Position numbers and translations under genes: made by a program. Positions 7,101 to 14,126 of a stretch of 14,126 nt of DNA are shown in pieces (position 1 is the first letter of the stretch; the number at the start of each line of letters is the position of its first letter). The DNA lies in the NCBI GenBank assembly GCA_936936565.1, contig CAKZIX010000073.1, forward strand, positions 1 to 14,126, written 5' to 3'. The DNA comes from an uncultured Nocardiaceae bacterium. Lineage in GTDB: Bacteria; Actinomycetota; Actinomycetes; Mycobacteriales; Mycobacteriaceae. The notes beneath the pieces are model-generated. The model searched no databases and was not told the origin of the DNA. It saw only the letters and a list, made by a program, of their open reading frames with translations.

Positions 7101-8209
7101 ATCTCGCCGCCTTCGACCACCAGCTGCAGGCCACGGGTGGCGGCCAGGCGCGGCGCATAGCCGCACAGGTCGATGACGGTGACCGAATCGACGCCGCCGT
7201 CGGTGATCACGTCGTTGTCGGCCTCCAGGATGCCGCCGTCGACCACGATCACTACCTGCGGCACACCCGGCTGCGGCGGCGCGCTGCGCGAATACTTGTT
7301 GCGCAGCAACAGATTCTGGCCCAGGGCGGCATTGAGCTCGAGAATGGATCCGTACACCATGCGCTCGGGCCCGACACCGTCGAAGTTGGTGGGGTGCTGC
7401 GAATGCGGCAACCACTTGACCCACTCCCACTGCGGCGCCGTGTCCGGCCCGCACACGACCGCCACCTGCAACATGTCGATGCCGTGGAAGGTGCACAGCT
7501 GCGCGAGCATGGAACGCACGAGCGCGCGTGCTGCCTCCCGGTCGCCGTCGAGCGCGATCGCCGCGAACCCGCGCAGCGAGACGGCGGTGGGTAGATCCGG
7601 TACCACCGAATGGGCACGCACGAACCGGCGCAACGAAATCGAGGCGATGGGCTCCAACTCTTCGACCGGGCCGGTTTCGGGCGCGATCAGCCGAGTACCC
7701 AGGCGCTGGCTGCCGCGGCCCACGCGCACGTGGCAGTAGTCCGGATCGGTGATGCGCCGCTCCCACATGCGGCTCGAGCCGGCCAGCGTCCAGATGTGCT
7801 GCGGATCCGGGTGGCTCCATTCCAGCGCCTTGCGCTGCTGATCGCTGGTCTCGTGCACGTCCTTCCGGAGCTGGTCCAGATAGCGCAGATAGTCCTTGCG
7901 GTCTTCGTTGGCCTCGGAGGCCTTCTGCCCCTTGCCACCGCCCTGACCGGCGAACATGCCGACCATCGAGAACATCATCATGGCGGGGAACAGCAGGCTC
8001 ATCGGGTTCGAGCCGAAGCCGCCGCTGGTGAACAGCAGGGCCATCATGCCGACCATCGCCACGATCATCACGACGGGCAGCATTTTCATGAGCAGATTGC
8101 CGGGGGTGACGCGCGGGATTTCGGGCGGCGGCTGCAACGTGACTTCGCCCCCCGGCAGACGTGGCACCTCGCGGCGACCTCTGCGGTGGAAGCGAACAAT
8201 GTTGCTCAT
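4178..8209 (-). CDS. eccC: EccC, FtsK/SpoIIIE-type ATPase motor of ESX (ESX-4 type)
   Basis: This is the motor ATPase that recognises esx substrates and drives export at the inner membrane. It has 1343 residues in one chain, the usual size for an unsplit EccC. Two membrane helices lie at about 43-61 and 69-87. Three ATPase domains follow. Domain 1 has P-loop GATGSGKS at 483-490, Walker B D515 and a DEF acidic motif with D596/E597. Domain 2 has GGPQSGKS at 840-847 and D872. Domain 3 has GDGEGGKT at 1143-1150 and D1240/D1241. Only domain 1 carries the DE pair expected of an active site; domain 2 reads VVDG at the second acidic motif, in line with the family pattern of weak downstream domains. 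The frame stays open far upstream over eccD, but the N-terminus MSNIVRF...PGGEVTLQPPP, as in relatives, fixes the ATG at 8209. A G-rich run (GGGGG) about 12 bases upstream is a modest binding site. It leads the operon with the Rv3446c-family gene. Confidence 0.96.
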   Translation of the reverse strand: MSNIVRFHRRGRREVPRLPGGEVTLQPPPEIPRVTPGNLLMKMLPVVMIVAMVGMMALLFTSGGFGSNPMSLLFPAMMMFSMVGMFAGQGGGKGQKASEANEDRKDYLRYLDQLRKDVHETSDQQRKALEWSHPDPQHIWTLAGSSRMWERRITDPDYCHVRVGRGSQRLGTRLIAPETGPVEELEPIASISLRRFVRAHSVVPDLPTAVSLRGFAAIALDGDREAARALVRSMLAQLCTFHGIDMLQVAVVCGPDTAPQWEWVKWLPHSQHPTNFDGVGPERMVYGSILELNAALGQNLLLRNKYSRSAPPQPGVPQVVIVVDGGILEADNDVITDGGVDSVTVIDLCGYAPRLAATRGLQLVVEGGEIGARSGMGIESFANVDTLSVAQAQLVARKLAPFPLPSAAGQEQAADEGETTKSWSQMIGVGELVNYNPESAWRPRYGRDRLRIAFGVGADGTPVELDIKEAAENGMGPHGLCIGATGSGKSEFLRTLVLGLIATHSPAQLNLVLVDFKGGATFLGLDAAPHVAAVITNLEDEADLVDRMKDALAGEMNRRQEVLRAAGNFANVGEYEKARAAGADLDPLPALFVVLDEFSELLTQHPDFAELFTMIGRLGRSLHVHILLASQRLDEGKMRGLESHLSYRIGLKTFSANESRQVLGVPDAFHLPGSPGAGYLKSDASEIVRFQASYVSGKYKGPRRSTHDITQAGVVAELNARSRPFTATLVPVEQVERPVAPVFAAEPEPEISDEAAPTTMSMIIDRIRDRGPEAHRIWLPPLNEPSTLDQLIHRSVLVEPTSPLATLRTPIGIVDRPYDQRRDPFFVDLSGSAGNVAIVGGPQSGKSTALRSLIMSMALTHSAEQVQFYCLDFGGGTLTGIEGLPHVGGVTGRLDADKVRRTVAEMTVLVRQREQRFRELGIESMAEFRRLRAQDPASSPAAAGVAQDPYGDAFLVVDGFGTIRQDFDALEQVIMNLAVQGLSYGVHVMITLARWGEVRPALKDQIGTRIELRLGDPSDSDHGRKVGLLVPEGRPGRGITREALHMLTALPRVDSESDRDTLPQGVADAVTKIRAATRGRPAPPVRMLPERIERPEVLRIAGNWPSYVDMSKPNMQIPIGIDEDELAPAYINFADQPHFLIFGDGEGGKTTLLRNIVEGIMASNSPDHAKIIVGDYRRTMLGVVEGPHLAGYAASQSVLTDMMTDLAGYVAKRAPGPDITQQQLREKTWRSPLEIYVVIDDYDLVVTSSGNPVQALVDYLPHAKDMGFHLIVARRTGGAGRAIYEPVLGRMRDLATAGLVMGGSKDEGFLIGNARPSELPPGRGTMVTRQKTGMIQTSWMPPL

Positions 8210-8353
8210 CTGGCAATACCCCCATGCTCGATGACCCGGCGGGCTCATAGTAGAGGGCCGCTCGGACATGTCGTACAGTTCGTCCAGCAATTGCGATTCC
8301 CGTCGCTGCGCTCGCCCCAGTGACGTATCAGGACCCGATTGGGGGAGGGACTG
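8210..8353. promoter_or_regulatory. divergent promoter region between eccC and eccD
   Basis: These 144 bases separate the starts of two oppositely transcribed ESX operons, so promoters for both must lie here or inside the flanking genes. On the - strand TACTAT (8252-8247) is a candidate -10 box about 38 bases before the eccC ATG, without a good -35. On the + strand TACAGT at 8274-8279 is a weaker candidate for eccD. No strong operator-like palindrome was found. Confidence 0.5.
8341..8350 (+). promoter_or_regulatory. ribosome binding site that sets the eccD start
   Basis: The run GGGGGAGGGA includes GGAGG at 8344-8348, five bases before a TTG at 8354. An alternative TTG at 8339 would place this Shine-Dalgarno sequence inside the gene, so 8354 is preferred. 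Confidence 0.65.
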
Positions 8354-9811
8354 TTGACTCACGCGCGCACAGAATTGGCCGACGATGCCCGGACGCAGGT
8401 CCGCGCGCCCGAAATGTGCCGGCTGACTTTCCTCGCCGAACACACTCAGGTGGACTTGGCGGTGCCGCTGGACGTCCCCATCGCGCTGGTGGTTCCGGGC
8501 ATCGTCGACATGATCGCCAACCACGGCCGTACCAACGAATTCGATGTGGCCCCCGAGCAATTGGAGCCGCGTGAGTGGGTCGTCTCGCGCCTCGGGCATC
8601 AGCCGCTCTCGCCCACGCTGAGCCTCGGCGAGCACGGCGTCAAGGACGGCGAGTTGCTCATGCTCGAACGCGCGGAGGCGCCGTCGCCGCCGCCGCTGTT
8701 CGACGACATCATGTACAACGTCGCGATCGCCGACGCCGACCGGTACCGGCGCTGGACCCCCGGCGCCGCCCGCCTGATGGGCTCGCTGCTCGCAGCCGTC
8801 GCCACGCTCGTCGGCTGCTTCGCCCTGTTGTGGCAGGGCGCCGGCATGGAAGATGTCATCGGCGCCGTCGCCTCGCTGTTCGCGGCCCTGCTGTTCCTGA
8901 TCACCGGCACCGTCACGAGCCGGTTGTACGGAGACGCGCGCAGCGCGCTGGTGCTGTGCGGCTGCGCGCTGCCGACGGCGTTCACCGCGGGTGTGCTGTT
9001 CGTGCCCGGCGAACTGTCCTGGGCGCAGCTGCTGCTCGGCACCGTATTGCTCGGCGCCACAGCGATTCTCGCGCTCCGCGTCAGCGGTGTCGGTCTGATG
9101 CTGTTCACCGCGGTCGCGCTCGTGGCACTGTTTCTCGCGCCGGCCGCACTGGTCGGGCTGCTCACCGAGCATCCCACCCGCGCCATCGGCGCCGTGCTCG
9201 CCGCCGCCGCGCTGGTCGGGCTGTCGCAGGCGCCGCGCATCGCGATGCTGCTGGCCAAGCTGCCACTACCGGACATCCCCTCGCCCGGCTCCGCGATCGA
9301 TCCGATGGCCGAAGATCCCGACGAGCCCGCCATGCCGACGTTCGCCGAACTCAATGCCAAATCCGAACGGGCCCGCCAGTACCTGGCCGGCCTGGTGGGC
9401 GCCACTACAATCGTCACGATTCTCGGCGCGCTCGCCGCCGCCGCGCCCATGAACGGCGGAATCTATTGGCAGGGAACGGCATTGGCCGTTCTCTGCGGGG
9501 CGGTGCTGATGTTCCGCGGGCGCACCTACGCCAGCGCGGAGCAGGCGTTCACGTTGATCGGCGGCGGCGCGCTGCTGCTGGTCGCCCTGCTCGTCGGGGC
9601 CGCGGTCACCGTCGACTATCCGCTGGCGGTGTTCGGCGCGGCGATGGCAATGGTGGTCGCGGCGTTGATCTTCGGCATCGTCACCCCGACGCAGACGTTC
9701 TCGCCACCCCTTCGTCGCGCGGTGGAACTTTTCGAATACGCCTGCATCGCAGCGATTCTGCCGATCGTCTGCTGGGTGGCGGGCCTCTACGAGCTGATGC
9801 GCGGGCTGTGA
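8354..9811 (+). CDS. eccD: EccD, polytopic channel subunit of ESX (ESX-4 type)
   Basis: EccD forms the transmembrane core of the type VII channel in the inner membrane. From the TTG at 8354 the product has 485 residues. The N-terminal part (about 18-107) matches the ubiquitin-like YukD-type domain of EccD, beginning with CRLTFLAEHTQVDLAVPLD. After a linker, hydrophobic segments run from about residue 138 to the C-terminus. They are broken by a charged cytoplasmic loop at about 313-345 (PMAEDPDEPAMPTFAELNAK), consistent with the eleven helices usual in the family. The stop overlaps the mycP start in GTGA, which points to coupled translation. It is divergent from eccC. Confidence 0.95.
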   Translation: MTHARTELADDARTQVRAPEMCRLTFLAEHTQVDLAVPLDVPIALVVPGIVDMIANHGRTNEFDVAPEQLEPREWVVSRLGHQPLSPTLSLGEHGVKDGELLMLERAEAPSPPPLFDDIMYNVAIADADRYRRWTPGAARLMGSLLAAVATLVGCFALLWQGAGMEDVIGAVASLFAALLFLITGTVTSRLYGDARSALVLCGCALPTAFTAGVLFVPGELSWAQLLLGTVLLGATAILALRVSGVGLMLFTAVALVALFLAPAALVGLLTEHPTRAIGAVLAAAALVGLSQAPRIAMLLAKLPLPDIPSPGSAIDPMAEDPDEPAMPTFAELNAKSERARQYLAGLVGATTIVTILGALAAAAPMNGGIYWQGTALAVLCGAVLMFRGRTYASAEQAFTLIGGGALLLVALLVGAAVTVDYPLAVFGAAMAMVVAALIFGIVTPTQTFSPPLRRAVELFEYACIAAILPIVCWVAGLYELMRGL

Positions 9812-11226
9812 GACGCCGGCTCGCCGCCGCCACGGCGGCACGACGACTGACGGCGATCACGGCGGCACTCTGCTTGACCGCCGCGTTGACACCGCCGACT
9901 GCGTTCGCGGAGCGTCCGACGATCGATCCCGGCAGGCTGCCCGCCGGCGGTCGGCCCGCACCGCCGGACAAGACCGAACAGCGCACCATCTGTTTCGCCA
10001 CCCAGCCCGTTCAGCCCGGCCCGTCGCTCCCGGCGCCGCTGCGGGACCTCGACGTCGAGGCGGCGTGGCGTTTCTCCATGGGCGCGGGGCAGACGGTCGC
10101 GGTGATCGACACCGGGGTCTCGAAGCACCCGCGGCTGCCCGGGCTGATCCCTGGCGGCGACTATGTGTCGGACAAAGACGGCACCGAAGACTGCGACGTG
10201 CACGGCACTGTCGTTGCTGGGCTGATTGCCGCGTCCCGGGTTCCCGGCGAGGGCTTCGCCGGCATCGCTCCACAGGCCCGAATCATCGCCATACGGCAGA
10301 GCAGCGGGCACTATCAGCCCGCAGGCACCGCCAAACGCGACGAACAGGAAGGCACCGTCACCAAGGGTGGTTACGGCAACGTGGCCACGTTGGCCGCCGC
10401 AGTCCGCCACGCCGCCGACATGGGCGCCACGGTGATCAACATTTCCGAGGTGGCGTGCGCGTCGTCACGCATCAACGACGCCGCGCTGGGTGCGGCCGTG
10501 CAATACGCCACGCTGGTCAAGAACGTCGTCGTCGTGGCAGCCGCGGGCAACAAAGACGAAGGCAGCAATTGCAGTGCGGGCAACCCGGACGTGAACCCGC
10601 TGCGGCCCGACGCCGATCTGTGGGACAGCGTGACGACGGTGGTCTCCCCCGCCTGGTTCGACGACTTCGTGCTCACTGTCGGATCGACCGACGCCAACGG
10701 ATTCCCATCGGGCTTCACCGTGCCGGGTCCGTGGGTGGATGTCGCGGCGCCCGGCGAGCGGATGGTCTCGCTCGACGCTCGTACCACCGGCCTGTCCGCG
10801 GCGAAGATGGACGACAAGGGCGGAGTGCAGGCGTACTCCGGCACCAGCTTCGCGACCCCACTCGTCGCCGGGGTGGCCGCACTCGTGCGCGCCCGTTTCC
10901 CGCATCTGACGGCGCAACAGGTGATGCAGCGCATCGAGGCCACCGCACACCACCCCGCCGAAGGCTGGAATCCGTACATCGGGCACGGGAGTGTCGACGC
11001 ACTTGCCGCGCTCACTGCCGAAATCGGCAGTGACACAGAGGCTTCCGGGCCGGAATCGAGGCCGATGGCGGTACCGCCGCCGCCGACTCCGCCCGACCAC
11101 GGCCCCCGCAACGTGGCGTTGATCGGCGCCGGGGTGATCACCGTGCTGTTGGTGCTCGGCGTGCTCGCGTCGATCCCGCTGCGCAAACGCTATCGCCTGC
11201 CGGAGGTCGGTGCGCGGCACGTGTGA
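9808..11226 (+). CDS. mycP: MycP, mycosin subtilisin-like serine protease (ESX-4 type)
   Basis: Mycosins are membrane-anchored proteases that associate with and stabilise the ESX channel on its outer face. The product has 472 residues. A signal peptide ends near residue 34 (TAFA before ER). The catalytic triad is complete: D101 in VIDTG, H132 in DVHGT and S347 in GTSFATP, with oxyanion N248 in AAGN. C62/C129 and C217/C255 are placed to form the two disulfides known in mycosins. A Pro-rich linker leads to a C-terminal membrane helix at about 435-457 followed by a basic tail (RKRYR). The start is GTG at 9808, overlapping the eccD stop by four bases; the open frame extends upstream inside eccD but encodes no signal peptide there. 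An active protease is expected. Confidence 0.95.
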   Translation: MRRRLAAATAARRLTAITAALCLTAALTPPTAFAERPTIDPGRLPAGGRPAPPDKTEQRTICFATQPVQPGPSLPAPLRDLDVEAAWRFSMGAGQTVAVIDTGVSKHPRLPGLIPGGDYVSDKDGTEDCDVHGTVVAGLIAASRVPGEGFAGIAPQARIIAIRQSSGHYQPAGTAKRDEQEGTVTKGGYGNVATLAAAVRHAADMGATVINISEVACASSRINDAALGAAVQYATLVKNVVVVAAAGNKDEGSNCSAGNPDVNPLRPDADLWDSVTTVVSPAWFDDFVLTVGSTDANGFPSGFTVPGPWVDVAAPGERMVSLDARTTGLSAAKMDDKGGVQAYSGTSFATPLVAGVAALVRARFPHLTAQQVMQRIEATAHHPAEGWNPYIGHGSVDALAALTAEIGSDTEASGPESRPMAVPPPPTPPDHGPRNVALIGAGVITVLLVLGVLASIPLRKRYRLPEVGARHV

Positions 11227-11242
11227 CAACGTCCGTCACGTG
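11218..11242. terminator. imperfect hairpin over the mycP stop codon
   Basis: CACG and TGAC (with a 2-base TG bulge between them) pair with GTCA and CGTG around a 7-base loop, 8 pairs in all, spanning the mycP TGA. A second GC-only hairpin (CCGGCG at 11285-11290, CGCCGG at 11300-11305) lies 42 bases further on. Between convergent mycP and eccB either could end transcription, but neither has a T tract. The rest of the 154-base gap (11227-11380) shows no gene. Confidence 0.3.
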
Positions 11243-11380
11243 ATGTACGAGCTGGGATGGTGCGGTCGGGCCTGCCACCGCAGCCCGGCGCGATGGACAC
11301 GCCGGCTGAAGGGGAACCGAGCACAGCGGCCACCGCCGCGACGGGCCCGAGTCGGACATAACCGCGACGCCGTCCCAGGG

Positions 11381-12856
11381 TCAGTTCGGCTTGGCCACTC
11401 CGGACGGCAGCGGTGCGGGCGAGGGATCCGGCGCGACGCCGTCGTGGGCGATCATCGCTTCCTCGCGGCCGAGGGTGGCGCCCTGGGCGAGCAGCCCGAC
11501 GATGGCCCATGGCGCGGGTTCGGGCTTGACCCCTTCGAAGCCCAAAGCCTTTGCGGCGTCGGTGTTCTTGACGCCGTAGCGTACCCCGGTGTCGGCGACG
11601 AAGAACACGCTGTCCTTGCGCTGCGAGGTGGGCTGAATGCCGGTGGTCTGGACGTAGGCGCCGGTGCCCGGCGGAATGTAGACGTTGTCGGTGTTGTCTC
11701 CGCCGGCGTCGGCCTGGGCGAGCGGCACCAGTTTCTTCTTGCCGTCCACCGGCAATCCGTTGCCCACGATGACGCGCAGTTCGGCGGTGATGTCGCCTTC
11801 GCCGGTGATCGGCTTCCAGGACAGGCAGCTGATCGGCCGTTCCCGCATGTTCACCACGGCCATGGAGTTCTCGGGGAACGTCTGGACGTCGAGGGTGTCG
11901 GCGGGCGGCACGTTCGTGATCGCGTCTTGCGGCAGTTTCTTGACTTCGCCGACCGTCTTGGTGAACAGGATGAGGTCCTTGGTGACCGGCGAGATGGCCT
12001 GGATGCCCTCGCGCAGCACGACGTAGTCCTGCAGTTTGTCGCTGCGCTGCACCTGGACGATCTGGCCCACCTTGATGCCGGGCAGATGCGGCGACGGCGC
12101 TTCGGCACCGTCGATGACCGGCGCCTTGACCTCGGGCACCTCGGGAATGGCGTTGAGCAGTCCCGGGCTGACGGCGCGCGGCGTGAGACCTTCCAGCACA
12201 AGGGCGTTCTTGACGGCGCCGTTGTTGATGTCCACCTTGGCGCGCTTGCCGTCGTACACCAGGTACACGCCGTTGCGCGACTGCAGCAGCAGCGACTGCC
12301 CCTTGCCGAGCTCGCTCACCCCGTCCCGCAGCTGCAGGTCCCCGACGACGACCGAGTTGGTGACCGAGCGGCTGCCCTCGGTGTCGATCGAGTCGCACAC
12401 CGTCCAGGTGCGGCCCTTGCCGTCCTTGTCGAACGGCAGCGCGGCGGGCGCGCCGGGGATGCCGAGCAGCGGCCCGCGGTTGCGCTTGCCGATCTCGGAT
12501 TCCTTGACGATCGACGGCTTGGCCGAGTTGCCGGTGGCCAGCCGCGCCGAGGCCAGGTTCAGGACCGGGTAGAGGGTGTTCTTGTCCTCGCCGAGCACGA
12601 CGAACATCGCGCCGGAATCCTTACCGACGACGATCTTGGCGTCGGCGATCTTGTCCTGCGGCCGCAGCAGCGCGAGCACCGCGCAGGCGGCCAGCCCGAG
12701 CGTGGCGAGGATGGCGCCGATGGCCATGGAGCGCGACTGCGAGCGCATCGGATCGTTGAGCATCCGCACGTCGCGACGCACCAGGGCGTGCTCCATCCGC
12801 CGCACGAGGAAGTTGTAACCGCTGACCTGCCATCGTGTGGTGGGCTGTGCCGGCAT
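11381..12856 (-). CDS. eccB: EccB, membrane-anchored periplasmic ESX core subunit (ESX-4 type)
   Basis: EccB is a core subunit of the ESX membrane complex, with a short cytoplasmic N-terminus and a large domain outside the membrane. The product has 491 residues. The cytoplasmic start RWQVSGYNFLVRRMEHALV is the family signature, the membrane helix lies at about 44-64, and the rest is the repeat-built external domain. C154 (TVCDS) and C344 (ISCLSW) match the disulfide positions known in EccB. I chose the ATG at 12856 because GGGGAGGA lies about 11 bases upstream. An ATG at 12889 would add 11 residues and has no good binding site. The gene converges on mycP and diverges from eccE. Confidence 0.95.
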   Translation of the reverse strand: MPAQPTTRWQVSGYNFLVRRMEHALVRRDVRMLNDPMRSQSRSMAIGAILATLGLAACAVLALLRPQDKIADAKIVVGKDSGAMFVVLGEDKNTLYPVLNLASARLATGNSAKPSIVKESEIGKRNRGPLLGIPGAPAALPFDKDGKGRTWTVCDSIDTEGSRSVTNSVVVGDLQLRDGVSELGKGQSLLLQSRNGVYLVYDGKRAKVDINNGAVKNALVLEGLTPRAVSPGLLNAIPEVPEVKAPVIDGAEAPSPHLPGIKVGQIVQVQRSDKLQDYVVLREGIQAISPVTKDLILFTKTVGEVKKLPQDAITNVPPADTLDVQTFPENSMAVVNMRERPISCLSWKPITGEGDITAELRVIVGNGLPVDGKKKLVPLAQADAGGDNTDNVYIPPGTGAYVQTTGIQPTSQRKDSVFFVADTGVRYGVKNTDAAKALGFEGVKPEPAPWAIVGLLAQGATLGREEAMIAHDGVAPDPSPAPLPSGVAKPN

Positions 12857-12979
12857 AGACGCCCCCGTCCTCCCCAAGAGCCCCGTCATTGGACGAACCT
12901 GTTCGACCGGGAGACACAGTACAACCATCGGTCCGCAGCGGGGCGGGTGTGGGGTGCACCGGCACGCTAGAGTGCACGT

Positions 12980-13054
12980 TCGAGCACAGTTCGCGCGCCT
13001 GCGAGCCCGGCGCACGAACTCGCGGCGGCGGAGCCGCCGCCATCGAGCACAGTT
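12980..13054. repeat. 12-base direct repeat pair
   Basis: TCGAGCACAGTT occurs at 12980-12991 and again at 13043-13054, identical in all 12 bases. The start-to-start distance is 63 bases, about six helical turns, which would put both copies on the same face of the DNA. A paired regulator site is a reasonable reading; the bound protein is unknown. Confidence 0.5.
13024..13041 (+). other. GC-rich hairpin upstream of eccE
   Basis: GGCGGCGG at 13024-13031 and CCGCCGCC at 13034-13041 are perfect reverse complements, so at least seven pairs can form around a short loop. It lies 38 bases before the eccE ATG and between the two copies of the 12-base repeat. It could sit in the eccE leader or simply separate the repeats. 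Its role is not known. Confidence 0.35.
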
Positions 13055-13078
13055 GACACGACCGGGGGACGAAGTCGG

Positions 13079-14126
13079 ATGACTGATCGGCAGGGAGTAG
13101 GGCCACGACCTTTGCTGGGTGTTGTATCGCTCGGCAATTTCCTTGTCGCACAAGTCCTCGGGTTCGCCTCCGCGCTGGTGGCGTACCGGTTCGGCGCGGG
13201 CCTGTGGATCGCGCTGGGGGTCGGTGTCGCGGTCGCGCTCGTGCCGCTGATCCGGGTGGCCAAGCATTCGCTGCTGGATTGGGTGGGCATCGGCTGGCGC
13301 TATCTGACCGGACGCAGGTACTCGATCGGCTCGACGGTCGACTTCCGCTCCCCGTCAGGCCGTTCGGTCGGGCTGTACTGGGAGGGCACGCGCGTCGTCA
13401 GCGTGATCGAAATCCTGCCGCCCCGTGGTGGTTTGACGAAAATTTCTACGGAGGCGTTCGACGCGACCCACCGGCTGCCGATCGCCGAACTCGCCGAGTG
13501 CCTCACCCAGCACGACATCTTGCTCAGCGGCATCGACATCATCAGCCACGGTTTCCGCAGCCGGGCCGGCACGCCCGCGAGCACGGTGTACGAGCAGCTG
13601 ATCGGCCCGCTGCCGGCGACCGCCACCCGCACGGTGTGGCTGGCGATCATGCTCGACACGGATCGCTCCCCCGAGGCCGTGCAGCGCCGCGGCGGCGGCA
13701 CCGAGGGCGCCTCGCGCGCGGTCACCGTCGCGACGCAGCGGATCGTGCGCCAGCTCGGCGACGCCGGCTGCCGCGCCCGCATCCTCACCGCTCCCGAAAT
13801 CCGCGAGGCGGTGCTGCAGGTCACCGAGGGCACCGATCCCCGCACCGTCAAGCAGACCTGGAAGCACGCGCTGCTCGGCGAGCACGTCAACATCGGCTCG
13901 GCGCTGGATCCGGCCAAGCTCTCCTCGGAGTTGCTGGCGAAGGTGTGGGCACCGTCGTCACGCAGCACCACGGTCGCGGTTCGGCTGCGGCCGGGCAGTA
14001 CGCCCGACACCGTCGCGGTGGGGGCCGCCTGGCGGTTGACGCCGCGATCCAATCCCGAACCGTTCGCGCTGAAGAACCGGGTGTCCATGCGCGGCAAACA
14101 CCGTGACGGGCTGCTCGCGCACCTGC
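13079..14126 (+). CDS. eccE: EccE, ESX membrane complex subunit (ESX-4 type), cut by window end
   Basis: EccE lies at the periphery of the ESX membrane complex. The frame is open for 349 codons to the window edge, so the C-terminus is missing. Two membrane helices lie at about 12-36 and 41-58, separated by a very short loop, followed by a cytoplasmic domain. That arrangement and the stretch SIGSTVDFRSPSGRSVGLYW after the helices fit the EccE family. GGGGGA lies about 9 bases upstream of the ATG at 13079. ESX-4 of M. tuberculosis lacks eccE, while some other actinobacteria, such as M. abscessus, keep it. Identification is by architecture and location beside eccB, and I am fairly sure of it. 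Confidence 0.88.
   Translation, partial: MTDRQGVGPRPLLGVVSLGNFLVAQVLGFASALVAYRFGAGLWIALGVGVAVALVPLIRVAKHSLLDWVGIGWRYLTGRRYSIGSTVDFRSPSGRSVGLYWEGTRVVSVIEILPPRGGLTKISTEAFDATHRLPIAELAECLTQHDILLSGIDIISHGFRSRAGTPASTVYEQLIGPLPATATRTVWLAIMLDTDRSPEAVQRRGGGTEGASRAVTVATQRIVRQLGDAGCRARILTAPEIREAVLQVTEGTDPRTVKQTWKHALLGEHVNIGSALDPAKLSSELLAKVWAPSSRSTTVAVRLRPGSTPDTVAVGAAWRLTPRSNPEPFALKNRVSMRGKHRDGLLAHL

Larger units (their letters stand above)
12857..13078. promoter_or_regulatory. divergent control region between eccB and eccE
   Basis: These 222 bases separate two oppositely transcribed core genes. They contain an exact 12-base direct repeat, two GTGCAC palindromes (12954-12959 and 12972-12977, the first within GGTGCACC) and a strong GC hairpin. 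Weak -10 candidates are TAGAGT at 12968-12973 (+) and TACTGT at 12921-12916 (-), neither with a good -35. No small gene was recognised inside. Confidence 0.45.

Noticed and set aside
8210..9172. Open frame extending the eccC reading frame about 320 codons upstream on the - strand
   Set aside because: It lies opposite eccD and has a low-complexity Gln/Arg/Gly/Glu composition typical of an antisense frame. The family N-terminus begins at 8209.
8575..9807. Upstream extension of mycP within eccD
   Set aside because: The stretch is an Arg-rich off-frame reading of eccD. The GTG at 9808 directly precedes a good signal peptide.
11210..12970. 586-codon + strand open frame opposite eccB
   Set aside because: It mirrors eccB codons, is unusually rich in Asp/His/Arg/Gly, and has no binding site or recognisable motif.
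13053..13058. TTGACA as a -35 box for eccE
   Set aside because: The matching -10 would fall on the eccE start codon, and no -10-like sequence is there.
1..14126. tRNA, rRNA, CRISPR, insertion sequence, attachment site
   Set aside because: No cloverleaf, repeat-spacer series, transposase frame or flanking terminal repeats were seen on either strand.

Overview
This window is from a high-GC actinobacterium and carries an almost complete type VII secretion (ESX) locus of the ESX-4 type. The lineage looks like the mycolic-acid bacteria (Nocardia, Rhodococcus, Gordonia or relatives). This rests on coding style and gene content; the genus cannot be fixed from the window. The ESX-4 call rests on gene order: eccC points left with a secretion-associated gene of the Rv3446c family and two small WXG100-like genes behind it. 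eccD and mycP point right, divergently from eccC, and eccB faces back toward mycP. This is the layout of eccC4 / Rv3446c / esxU / esxT and eccD4 / mycP4 / eccB4 in Mycobacterium tuberculosis. Unlike that locus, an eccE gene lies next to eccB.

Layout: (1) 1-62, the last codons of an unidentified + strand gene. (2) 137-1663, a membrane-anchored Ser/Thr protein kinase with an unrecognised external domain. (3) 1718-1970, on the - strand, a frameshifted remnant of a third WXG100-like gene, followed by a perfect hairpin between the two converging units. (4) 2019-2321 and 2363-2680, - strand, two small WXG100-family secretion substrates. (5) 2815-4152, - strand, Rv3446c-family protein. (6) 4178-8209, - strand, eccC. 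(7) 8210-8353, divergent promoter region. (8) 8354-9811 and 9808-11226, + strand, eccD and mycP, overlapping by 4 bases. (9) 11381-12856, - strand, eccB. (10) 12857-13078, a second divergent control region holding a 12-base repeat pair. (11) 13079 to the window end, + strand, eccE, cut by the window edge.

Together EccB, EccC, EccD and EccE would form the inner-membrane channel, EccC the ATPase motor, MycP the associated serine protease, and the two small helical proteins the likely secreted pair. The most interesting points are the decayed extra esx copy beside the live one, an N-terminal domain in the Rv3446c-family protein that looks like a shrunken, catalytically dead Hsp70/actin-type fold, the kinase where M. 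tuberculosis has ribosomal protein genes, and the repeat pair between eccB and eccE.
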